NCBI GenBank assembly: GCA_950295325.1
Contig: OX485804.1
Location: 38,006,001-38,070,000, forward strand
DNA length: 64,000 bases
Direction: 5' to 3'
Source of the DNA: Polytrichum commune
Lineage: Eukaryota; Streptophyta; Polytrichopsida; Polytrichales; Polytrichaceae
The position numbers were made by a program, and so were the translations under genes. Every line of letters starts with the position of its first letter. Position 1 is the stretch's first letter. Shown here piece by piece: positions 12,829-22,225 of this stretch. The notes under the pieces are model-generated. The model saw only the letters and a program-made list of their open reading frames with translations. It searched no databases and was not told where the DNA came from.

Positions 12829-13115
12829 AGTGAAAGGTTGGGGGTACACGTGTATAGAGGTATATGTTGAGAATCTTTGCCATAGCCAAGTGAGTATTTC
12901 GAGTGAGATGGTGGATTGGTAATTTCTAAAGTTATCGTGAATCTATGTGAAAGGAGGGTGTATTTGTACTATGGGGGTGGTTGAAATGATATCTTTATCC
13001 ATGTTACATTCCTAGATTTGCAGGGTAAGGTGTAGAATGGAGAGGCTTGGGTGGCCGTATCTTCTATCTTGAAGTTGTAGGGTTGGTTGGAGAAGTTTGT
13101 GTTTCAAGGCTTGTC

Positions 13116-14113
13116 GTTTGGTGTTTTGTGAAAATTGTGTGATTATTACATTCTACATCATTGAGTCTAGAAATAAATTCTCCCCCACCCCCCCTCTCCG
13201 CCCATGTGCGCTAGTCTTTCCTAGGTTTACAACCTTGCAAAATACCCAGAGACAATACCACTACATTATGATTTGTATATTACTATATATAAACAAGGTT
13301 TCATTATTAGAAAAATAAAATAAAAGGTATTGAGAGGGTTTGCAATAGGCTTGAAAGCAGGGTGTAGGAAACGTTTTTCAGGGAAACGGCACTCAATGTA
13401 GTCAATATGCAACCACATGGGTGTACAAAAGGGTCTCCCATAAGAATTTAGCTTACAAGGAATACATATGGGATAAGTATTGTTCCATCTAGTCATGCAA
13501 TATTAAACACCGTATTTTGAATATTGGGATTGAGGTAAGTGTACCCTTAGGGCCCCCTAAGGTTTCTCAAAATAGGAAGTTATTTTAATCAAATGTACCT
13601 TAAATACCCCCTCACAAGTTCATATGTGTTCATCAATGAAGCAATATTTATCATCCTTGTATCATACTTCACTAATTATTTCAATAAAAATTTGAATTTT
13701 TTAATTTTCCAATCTCTTAAATATTATAAACATGATTCCTGCATCTTACTCTAGGAGGTTAAATTTACTGTACGCATTCATGTGTGTGTGTGTGTGTTGT
13801 TGTTGTTTTTGTTTTTTTTGGTTAATTTTTAATTATATTATTTTAATTATAGTTTTTTGTATATAGGGGGATTTATTAAGGGGTTGCATAGACATGGCTC
13901 CCACTCTCAAAGAAGAGTGCCCCTGCCCCCCTATAAATGTGCTTAGCTAATGCATTTAAGTGATAGTAGAAGGGTGTGAGTTGCGTTTAGATATCTCATC
14001 TTTCCTTAAAGTACAACACTTGCAAGGGGTATGGGAAATTCACTACATATAAGGTAGAGGATGCTTAAACCAACACTTTAAGCTATTGCACATGCATATG
14101 GCTATATGGATGA

Positions 14114-14162
<49 letters not shown>

Positions 14163-15433
14163 ATATGCCTTTAGGCTACATATAGGTATAAAGAGAAAAC
14201 ATTTAGCCTCAATTGAATATTTGATGAATATATAAAGTCAAAACCAATCCCTAGGCCATGTGTATGACAACCTTGCATTTGATAAGGACCCCCACCTTCA
14301 TTGCCTAGAACAAACACATGATTGCTTAGAACCAACACAACATAGTTGGGTACTAGACCCAAGCTAGATCAAAGTCTAACTAGTAATGATGCGCAAACCT
14401 ACATGGCCACCTCCATGATCTCATCTGGTGCAATTGCCAAGATCGTCACCTTGTATCTTGGGTATTGACCCCCGTGCATCCCGTCAACCAACCCCCTTTA
14501 TGCCCATAACCGACCCCCTTTGTGCTTTGTGGGTCTACCTCCTTGGCTTTGTGAATATAGTAGATGTGCCTACTCCTGATCAGACCCCATCGGCAATTTA
14601 TAGGGTACTAGAATTTCAATCAGGTCGGAACCGATGCCATGATACATGTCCTTGTTTCGAGTGCTAAAGTGAGGAGGAATGAACAATTAAAATGAGTAGT
14701 TCTAGCATACTCTTTACATTGATAATATGTTTGGGCCAACTTTTGGCTTCAATAATTCATAGTAATTTCAATTTTACGAATAAAAATACTGAAAATTTTG
14801 CACTCCTCTTGATTTCTATCTTCTTACACAAGAAAAATTTGCACTGCCTTATACTTCTCCAAATCTAGCGCATGATTGCTTAGTGGTCGATTATTGGCTC
14901 CTTTACCCTAGAATAGCTAGAAATGTTTCCCCCTCCCTCCTCCTCCCCCCCCCCCCCCGTGAATAGAATGGTTGGAATAGGTATTGACAAGCCACCCTAA
15001 ACCTACCTTGAACCAACCTGACTATACCCTATATGAAGGTAGTGGAGGCTGATATGAGATGGTGCCGCTGATGGCACCTAAAACCATCACTTCATGGGCT
15101 TGGGCACTCCTACACCATTGGGCATAGTTCAAGATAGTAAAGTGTTGGCAATTGGGAGGTGTTTATAGGTGTTGGTTTTTAGCACCCTCTACCTTAGGGT
15201 TCGCTGAGCAAATATTGTATGTATGTAAGGAATATATTATGGTGGAAGGGGGGGGGGGGGGGAGATATTGTGTAATGAAACATTTTGGAAATGTTCCACC
15301 AATTAGTAGGAAAATGTGATAACTTGTAAATTTTTTCATCACATTGTTAGTTAGTTGTATTAAGATAAAAATTTCTATGTTATTTATTTCTAATGGATTC
15401 TAGGAACCCTGCATTTGTTCGTTAATGGTTCAT
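13116..15433. other. Intergenic DNA with microsatellites, no gene
   Basis: Contains (TG)n at about 13781-13797, (CA)n followed by (TA)n at about 14117-14162, a run of 14 C at 14945-14958 and a run of 15 G at 15248-15262. ORFs are short and featureless. A short phrase near 15170 (GTGTTGGTTTTTAGCACC) recurs slightly changed near 20103. No gene was recognised. Confidence 0.5.
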
Positions 15434-15663
15434 AGCGTCCCCACAAGACCGGGCATGGCGCATGACAATGCTATAAATGGCCTCCTTTATCCCGTGTCAA
15501 ATAATATGTGTTGTTATGTTATTGATTGCTTCTTAATTATGGCGAGGGTATGCCTAGGCTTTGGTGGGCTTTGACACATCATGAGTTGCCATGCCCAAGA
15601 TGGAGGGCTCCCCAAAGGTATTAAATATCATATTTGGTGTGTGCCCGGTCTAGTGGGGACGCT
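15434..15663. mobile_element. Small inverted-repeat element (MITE), unclassified
   Basis: The start AGCGTCCCCACAAGACCGGG and the minus-strand reading of the end, AGCGTCCCCACTAGACCGGG, match at 19 of 20 positions, continuing into GCA. The body is 230 bp with no coding sequence. I could not find a convincing flanking duplication, so the superfamily is left open and the outer edges may be off by a few bases. Confidence 0.65.
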
Positions 15664-15996
15664 CTCAATTGTGTAGGGTACTAGGGTGTGTACCTAGGAC
15701 ACCATGAATTTGTTGCACCACATGCAAATCCATATGTAGTCCATATAATCATCTCAAAACGCAAGTGACTAGCATTTGATATTTAATGTTGAGTCATAGT
15801 TGAAGAGCATATAATTCATGTCTTAATATCGTCTTAGTGCAAATTCAAAATTAAGTCTAATGATCAACAATTCAACTCTTAATTCAATATTTATAAGTTG
15901 GGTCTTGGAAAGGTTACCAAATATAGATTCAACAAAAGATAAAAATTAAAAACATGTTTGGTGAGCTACTAAGTTAAGCATTGATTTAATGGTGTA

Positions 15997-16485
15997 CACT
16001 CTAAACTCCGTGGTATCACACATGTGGCAACCAAAGTGCACATGATATTACGGAGTTTTCTAGTGTTAATATGGATGCGTGATACTAGTGAATTAGTGTA
16101 GCTAAACCTTGGTGAGGTCTTCACAGTGAATCATTGTAGCATGTGATACTATGGAATAACACAAAGTGCAACAAATTAAATGGTGTGGTGTGGTCCACTC
16201 CACTTGGCCTTCCCAGGCGATGTGGCACATGGATGCACCAACATTCAACAAGTGGCAGAAGAAGAAGAAGAAGAAGGTGACACTCCACATATTGTCACAT
16301 GGCACAATGCAAGGGTGTGGGTTGACTTCTTTGGTGGTTTGCATTAATGACAAAATTTGTGATATAAGGGAGAGAAAGGTGACAATAAGGAGTGAGATTT
16401 GAACTACAAACATCCATTCCCTAGGGTTTCGGGATATTAGAGAGTGAATGACATTATGGAGGTTGATATTACGAAGTTTAGGGTG
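15997..16485 (-). mobile_element. TA-flanked MITE, family B copy 2
   Basis: Reverse-oriented and longer (489 bp) relative of 9795-10147. The ends are CACTCTAAACTCCGTGGTAT and, on the minus strand, CACCCTAAACTTCGTAATAT, with TA on both sides (15995-15996 and 16486-16487). Shared interior landmarks are GGATGCGTGATA and CCCTAGGGTTTC. The extra length is internal, around a (GAA)n tract near 16258-16277. The two ORFs of about 80-100 codons inside it on opposite strands are not genes. Confidence 0.75.
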
Positions 16486-16487
16486 TA

Positions 16488-17533
16488 GTTTGGTGTGATT
16501 GAATCAACGTGAGCCTATCAATGTCAACTTTATATAAATTTTTTGAAGGTTTACATGAACAAACATGAGTTACAACTCATCGCTCAATCCAACCTAAGTC
16601 CATACCATAGAGGACGTTCTGGTTGTTGATTATCCCAATTAGTGCGTGTTATTATTTGAAGTTACGTAGTGCAATAAAGTCTTAAGTATTCAATTTTTAC
16701 TAATGAAAGTTCAATAGGTTGTTTGGACATTATCGAACATAAATGACTTTTTCTTGGTACAATATTACATTCTCAATTAATAGTTCTAGCACTCTGTAAC
16801 TCTGGATAGTAACACGCATTAATTGGGATGATAATGTTGTGCCAGATTGTAGTTTCCACATGAGATTCAAGTGGGCTCAGCCAATGTGTGAATGGCATGT
16901 GGCAAAAATAGTCGAAGAAATCATTTTTCTTTAAAATCAGATTATAGAGCTCTCTGTGGCACTCTAGTGTAAGTAATGTACGTAGTGAAACCTTACCCAA
17001 AGTACACTTTTGCCTTACTGGAATCTGAAAACCTAGGAGCTGCATTTAAACACACCTTTAAGAATCAACACTTTGATGAAATTCACATGTCATTCATACG
17101 AAATCCCAAATAACTTCATGCTCAACCGCGAATGGAAAAAGAAATCCTACCCACCAAGAAAAACCTAATTAAGATAATAAAAGTCTCAGCAACGGTGCTC
17201 AAATATCTACAAGGACATCAGTTTGAGGTGTAGTAACCGGACAAGTAGAACCCAACAACACAAGTGAGGTCGGAGACACAAATACATAGAACAATTTTAT
17301 TTATACCATTGGTATGAAAGCAAGAGTCAACCCTGAATACAGTAGGTTTCCATGACTTGTGGAAATGTGTTTTCGCTCGCATGGAGGCTGCATGTATGCT
17401 GTTAATTTAGCCGCAACAACAACAACAACAACAATAACTTAGTATTTGTCACTTTTCTTGAAGTTTGTGGTATAATATGTAGCATAAAAATACCCATACT
17501 ACGAAAGTCTTGACGACTCATTCCACGACCTCC
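16488..17533. other. 3' flank of the minus-strand metallothionein, no gene
   Basis: AT-rich DNA with a (CAA)n tract near 17413-17433. The part next to 17534 should hold the 3' UTR of the metallothionein gene, but I cannot fix a polyadenylation site. No other feature was seen. Confidence 0.4.
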
Positions 17534-18684
17534 TCATTTTGTGCCGTGGCATGGACAGGTTGCACAGTTGCAGTTGGTGCCACATGTGCAGTCATTCTCT
17601 GCGTTGTAGCTGTTGCATCAAAAATTAAAAATTAAAAAAAGTTCAGAAACTCATTTCCGACATCACCAACACACACGCACACTAATTTTGAATTCATCGC
17701 GTTTAGGTCGATACTAACATACGAGAGACCCTGAGCACACGCCTTGCACAACGGAATGTTTTTGGCAAATCTATGATAGAATGAGGCCCAGGGCACATGA
17801 CATGCACTTGAATTGCAAAAAAATGTCAGTAATCTGTTGTAGCAGGGATAGATTTGGGGTTTTTTTTATTGGGAGTTAGAGAAACTCACTTGCGAAGGCC
17901 TCCGAAGGTTGGCTCACTCAAGGTCTTGCAGCACCTGCAATTAGCACACAAATTCATCAGCACGCGATTACTGTCATTCTTTGAGTCTTGTGGCTGAAAT
18001 AATCAGAGGTAGGAAATTAGTTGATCGCACTGACTTTGGGACAATTTGACTGGCGCTTTGTTAGATTTGTAGAGGCTTGAACATCAGTGGCAGGGCGGTG
18101 CTCCGAATTTAGACAAACGGATTTCATGTATGATCCAACTCCCCATTGCCAACTCGGAATCACAAATCGGGCTAATACTTTCAGATCACATGCATCAAAA
18201 CATCTTCAAACCCCTGCAAACATCCTGTTTATACATCTATAATTCTAAGACGCTGAAAAGTCTAAATCTAACCACACCTACTTTGCACTAGTATTCGTCC
18301 GTCAAAGTTCTGCAACGTACAAAAATCTGTGTCATAACATTACGTGACACATCTGCTTGCAAGAAGAACTAATTCCTCCCTCGCTGGTATATCAAAAGCC
18401 AGAACCCCACCCCAAAAGAAAACCTCTGTCTAGAGTGCAAACTGATGGGATTCTTGATTGGACCCCAAATCCTGTTCTTCTACCAGATCAAATTCCCCTT
18501 CACCCCAGCTGCATGTCAAGTCCTATCAAAATCAACGTCACCCCAAAATGCACAAAAGCTTCGATCGCCCGACAGCATGGAATGATGAGAGATATATTCA
18601 ACGAAATGAAAGAACTCACGAGCATCCAGGGGTGCACGTGCAGCCGCTGCCGCATCCACAGTTGGGCTTTCCGCATCCTGGCAT
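17534..18684 (-). CDS. Metallothionein, plant type, three exons (61 aa)
   Basis: A small cytosolic, cysteine-rich protein of the metallothionein family, which binds Zn, Cu or Cd through thiolates. Exons on the minus strand are 18684-18620, 17934-17890 and 17609-17534 (65+45+76 nt). Both introns (685 and 280 nt) have GTGAGT donors and CAG acceptors, each at phase 2. The protein has 14 Cys: 8 in the N-terminal domain (residues 4, 9, 11, 15, 17, 21, 23, 24) and 6 at the C-terminus (44, 46, 50, 52, 55, 57), joined by a 19-residue Cys-free linker (KTLSEPTFGGLRNYNAEND). The C-terminal C-x-C-x3-C-x-C-x2-C-x-C spacing equals that of flowering-plant MT1/MT2, but the linker is about half as long and the adjacent Cys pair is at the domain's end. 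Its paralogue is at 60474-62063. Nothing suggests decay. Confidence 0.9.
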
Positions 18685-18816
18685 GGTGACAAGCTTGGAC
18701 TTGGAGAGACCGGGCAAGCTAAAGAGAGATTGCGGCAGATGGAACTTGATGCAAGTTAGGCAGGAGTTGAAGGCAGGAAAGAGTGATGCACTTAGACCCT
18801 GGCATTTAGCCCTTTC

Positions 18817-18824
18817 TTTTATAG
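18817..18824 (-). promoter_or_regulatory. TATA box of the minus-strand metallothionein
   Basis: CTATAAAA on the minus strand lies about 135 bp upstream of the ATG at 18684, implying a 5' UTR of roughly 100 nt. A CCAAT-like motif (AACCAATG on the minus strand, 18976-18983) lies a further 150 bp upstream. These were placed by motif only. Confidence 0.6.
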
Positions 18825-18843
18825 CCCCACCTTTGGGCCTCTT

Positions 18844-18905
18844 CATCCATCCATTCATCCATCCATCCATTCATCCATCCATCCATCTATTCATCCCTCC
18901 ACCCA
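18844..18905. repeat. (CATC)n microsatellite in the metallothionein promoter
   Basis: Imperfect CCATCCATTCATCC repeats sit just upstream of the TATA box of the minus-strand metallothionein, so length change here could affect the core promoter. The ORF running through it towards the metallothionein is not an extension of the protein. Confidence 0.8.
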
Positions 18906-19043
18906 TGGCTCATCCATAGAATTTCTTTTGCATCTCAGGTGTTTCCGGAAGCAGAAATGGTGTGTGCAAACCATGCATTGGTTGGATTCAATCCATGTGA
19001 TTAAGTATTATTCTAACTTAACATAACCTATAAGGTGGAGTGT

Positions 19044-19210
19044 GCCATAGCATCACTCAACGTTCACTTCTCCTTCAATGGGCCCCTAGAATATAACAGT
19101 CGGATGCTTGGAAAGAAAGCCGACTCTCCTTGCTCAGCTTTGTGAGCATCCGACTGTTATATTCCGGGGCCCCACTGAACAAGAAGTGAGTGTTGAGTAA
19201 TGTAATGGCT
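19044..19210. repeat. Foldback element upstream of the metallothionein
   Basis: Two arms of about 66 bp (19044-19108 and 19145-19210) are imperfect reverse complements. Both contain GAATATAACAGTCGGATGCT, identical over 20 bases, then CACTCAAC and a GGGCCCC block. The loop is 36 nt. It lies about 220-390 bp upstream of the TATA box of the minus-strand metallothionein. A small foldback transposon or MITE is likely; no clear target duplication was found. Confidence 0.75.
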
Positions 19211-19212
19211 AT

Positions 19213-19854
19213 ATCGTAGACATGCTACTGACCGTGCAACACCACTTACCGTGCATGTCACGATACTCCACCATGCCACTTACCGTGTACTTTTAATCTC
19301 GGCCGTCAAATTATATCACATGCAATCTCAACCGTCCGATGTCTCTCAAACTCAATCATGACCGCGCCAATGACCTAAAACATCACTGTCAACTCACACT
19401 CATCATGGAGTTTCCTTCAGTCAAATCACATAGCAAGGTGTAGATGTAGCAATTTGATGAAGATGAAAAGAGCAAACCTTGCCAGGGCCAAAAAAGAAGC
19501 AAAAATTCAACAACAACTTGAGAAGAAAATGGCTACACAAGTCAAAAGGACAATATCAAAACCTCATCAATTTCCTATGCCTACAAAGAAGAGGGCAACA
19601 TTTGTAGCTCCTTTAGTGAAACCTAACATGCACGGTTAGTGAACGGCACATTGATCACACATTGATGCATATAGTTGTGAACTTGATTGTAGAAAGGTTA
19701 CAACTTTTCAAATACAATTGTCATTTCATTTTACCACAATACTCTCATCTCATTTACTAATTACAAATTTTTAAAAAAATATAAAAAGGTTTAACCCACC
19801 TTGTGGAAAACCATTTGAAACCCAAATATGCACGGTTAGTAGCATGTCTACGAT
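19213..19854. mobile_element. Candidate inverted-repeat element next to the foldback
   Basis: ATCGTAGACATGCTACTGAC at 19213-19232 recurs as ATCGTAGACATGCTACTAAC on the minus strand ending at 19854, and the match runs on through CGTGCA (25 of 26). The motif ACCGTGCATG recurs inside, near 19248 and 19630. The body is about 640 bp. A 61-codon lysine-rich ORF at 19454-19639 has no recognisable domain. The element abuts the foldback at 19044-19210, so the two may form one composite. Boundaries and target duplication are unproven. Confidence 0.5.
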
Positions 19855-20709
19855 AACCGCCGCTCTACGCGATGAATATACTCTTCTTGTTATTCGATTG
19901 ATAAGTTCTTACATCCGATCTCGTTAGCAAATGAAAGGGCATTTTAACGCACCAAAGCACGCGTTTTTTGGATCCCGTGTGCATAAGGTATAAGGGTTCA
20001 AAGTTCGATTGGTAGACGCTCAAAACCGTTCAGGGGGAGCTTGATGTTCGGGTGTTGGACATTCTTAGTATCAATATGTCCTTAATGTGCGAAGACTTTA
20101 AGGTGTTGGTTTTAGCGCCCCCTACCTTAAGGTGTGTAGCAACCCTCATAGTTATTGTGGGTAGTTCCACATCCACAAACATTTTGACTGTTGGATTGCA
20201 ATACAATTGGGAGTTGTCCCATCCGGTTTTGCGATCGCAGGTCACGGAAATCGTTGTTTCAAGTTTTAGAATTGGTGTTGAGACACAAAACTCATAAGAA
20301 GTCAATTCAAAACGATGATTCTTGGTCTCTTTCAATGTGTCATATGGGTCCTCCCATTTTTGAGTTAAGTGTTGAACTACAAATGGTAACCATTTCATTT
20401 AATAGGTTTCACATAGTACTCAAAAGCGTAACAATCTCATTTTGACGTCCATTGTTAAATACAAGCCTTGCCATATATCACTCAAAAATTAAGAGGTGAC
20501 CGTTTAAGATGAGTGACTACCATAAGGCCACCATATCCCTTGTGGGTCACCTTACCACAAGGCATGTCATTGATTTTGAGATATTCCTATTTGACTCATT
20601 TGGTGAAGCTGGACCGGGTCAAATTACACTTACGTATACAATGACAATCCTCCATAAACCATCCACTTGGACTTTAATAAATGCCTCCTCAAAGATCGCG
20701 GATCCCTAC
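19855..20709. other. Intergenic DNA, no gene recognised
   Basis: Contains overlapping ORFs of 78-122 codons on both strands (for example 20030-20398 minus and 20509-20745 plus) without domain, motif or intron signals. I would not annotate them as genes. Confidence 0.4.
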
Positions 20710-22225
20710 TATTTTGTCACGGGGAGGTCACTTAGTGCATTTTAAAAACGACGTGCGGCATAATATAGGGAGGATTTAAATCATTTGACATAAAAATTAT
20801 AAAAGAATTCCAAATAATGAAGGGTCCATTAAAAGTACATAAGCCCATTACAAGTAAAATAGATAGGTATAAAATATGGGCCATTCCCTTTTAGTAAAAA
20901 TAATATAGGGGCTGAAAATAAGGATCTTAGGATGTATGTTTAGTAGAATCAATTTCGTACGCATGCCTCACGAGGGATGGATGAAAAATTACTCATCATT
21001 CACCCAAAAATGGATGAAATTGGAAGCCTCAGTACAGAGAACCGGAAAATTTTTGCCAACCGTAGAAATTGATGGGCATTCCATTTACAAGTCAACGTTT
21101 GTCTCGCAACTCAATGGTAATGTTTTTCTATCCAAAGATAGATTAGCAAGAATTAAACATAGTATTCATTTCAACAACCATGATAATTGTCTCCACACAA
21201 GATCTTCATGTGGATCAAGTTTGTTATCTATAGGATCTGATTGTGGGGTGCATTTTGTCCAACGGAGCACAACAATGCTATTGTCAATTGTAAAATCCGC
21301 TGCCAAACGAAAAAAGGGACGTTCAATGACTGATGTTAAAGCTGGAAATGCTACTAACATATTGAACGGAGTAGATTCCAGTTCATGGTGGGTGGGTAGG
21401 GTGCAGGCTATGCGGCGGCGCAATGGGAAACACTTTGGTGTACTTAGGCAAGCGGTTGACCTCCTTGCTCGAACGGAGGAATCAGGGAGGAGAAATCCTA
21501 ATAATCCCCACATCGAAGTAATGTTGCAATATTATAGAAAATATCCAGGCCGTAACAAATTTAAGTATGATCACACGGATAGCAAATGGATTGATGTAGA
21601 TTGCATTATATCTACGGTAACCATGACCTACAATTCTACAAATGAGGTGTACACTCTTGATAGGAATGATTCAGAGCAACTGTCCAAGTTTGTGACAGAA
21701 CGAACTATATAAGATTCATGACCAAGCTTAAAGTGTTTCACACTATATGGTTTTGGTCTTCACTAGCATGTAAAGTGATTTTGAATAAAGGATTTGTATG
21801 GAGCGGGTGTTGTGTTTGTGAACACACACACAATCTTGTTGTGTTTGTAAACACACACTTAATCATGTTGTGTTCCATCCTAAGTCTTCTTTTTGTAATT
21901 TCACTTTAAGTTTTTGTACTTGGTTTTTGCAATGGTACGTAATTTTTATATTTTTTTGTTGCCATGCTTTTCCCATCACTTTTACATTGCATACATTCTT
22001 AAATTCAGTTTTTTTAATTAAAAGGAATATAGACTACAAAAAATTTCAATGACATGGGCATTATAAGTAATGGTAGGGTACAAAAAAACAGGCCATTTTA
22101 GAATATTATGTAATTATAGGGAGCTTTTAATTCGTGCCTTGGAGGTAAATAGCCCCTAAACAAATACCCCTCCGCCGCACGTGGTATACAAAAATCCTAC
22201 TGAGTGACCTCCCCGTGTATTTTGT
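20710..22225. mobile_element. 1.5 kb DNA transposon with 8 bp target duplication and an intact ORF
   Basis: The element runs 20718-22217 (1500 bp). Its start CACGGGGAGGTCACTTAGT and the minus-strand reading of its end, CACGGGGAGGTCACTCAGT, match at 18 of 19. A second shared block, ACGTGCGGC, lies 33 bp in from the left end and 35 bp in from the right. The octamer TATTTTGT flanks it exactly on both sides (20710-20717 and 22218-22225). An open frame of 258 codons lies inside (20936-21712), followed by a ~30 bp tandem repeat (GTTGTGTTTGT...) near 21809-21871. Eight-base duplications occur in hAT, P, Novosib and Zisupton/KDZ elements. The CACGGGG end fits none of these with certainty from memory. 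Confidence 0.85.
20936..21712 (+). CDS. Unrecognised 258-residue protein carried by the 1.5 kb transposon
   Basis: The longest clean ORF in the window; it has no stop although almost all neighbouring transposon genes are broken. The ATG at 20936 follows an in-frame TAG at 20906. Splice-acceptor-like CTTAG and ATAAG just before it would also allow an upstream exon, though only about 190 bp separate it from the left inverted end. Visible parts are a basic N-terminus, LPTVEIDGHSIYKS (40-53), a basic patch KRKKGR (124-129) that could be a nuclear signal, WWVGRVQAMRRRNGK (151-165), RQAVDLL (171-177) and FKYDHTDSKWID (209-220). The W..GRV.....R.....R..VDLL pattern is loosely like reader-type beta-barrel (BAH-like) modules. 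No DDE catalytic triad is evident. It may be the tail of a larger transposase (KDZ/Zisupton-like is one guess) or a captured gene. Confidence 0.6.
   Translation: MFSRINFVRMPHEGWMKNYSSFTQKWMKLEASVQRTGKFLPTVEIDGHSIYKSTFVSQLNGNVFLSKDRLARIKHSIHFNNHDNCLHTRSSCGSSLLSIGSDCGVHFVQRSTTMLLSIVKSAAKRKKGRSMTDVKAGNATNILNGVDSSSWWVGRVQAMRRRNGKHFGVLRQAVDLLARTEESGRRNPNNPHIEVMLQYYRKYPGRNKFKYDHTDSKWIDVDCIISTVTMTYNSTNEVYTLDRNDSEQLSKFVTERTI

Larger units (their letters stand above)
10430..13115 (-). pseudogene. LINE fragment: RT connector and RNase H, decayed and interrupted
   Basis: Read on the minus strand from 13115 downwards this is C/A-rich coding-like DNA. A frame of about 95 codons (13115-12830, two stops) contains phrases such as TWLWQRF, as in the region after a LINE reverse transcriptase. 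Past an insertion at 11560-12621 it resumes as ERDILFGSLGPAFSTQWK. Near 10850-10600 comes an RNase H-like part: AKLYPLFFAV, then IFTD, then RAHTNIMGDNETNKLAKK, the usual acidic IFTD and H..N..GN..AD-like C-terminal motifs. Stops and frameshifts make it dead. It is AC-rich like the LINE C-terminus at 50955-51729, suggesting the same family. The RT catalytic core is missing. Confidence 0.65.

Noticed and set aside
18616-18870. An 84-codon ORF that would extend the minus-strand metallothionein upstream
   Set aside because: The extra residues come from the microsatellite and the region around the TATA box. The ATG at 18684 matches the start of the paralogue exactly.
18458-18919. A 153-codon plus-strand ORF and its 110-codon neighbour (18357-18689)
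   Set aside because: They lie antisense to metallothionein exon 1 and run into the CATC microsatellite. The regular Cys codons of the minus strand create the open frame.
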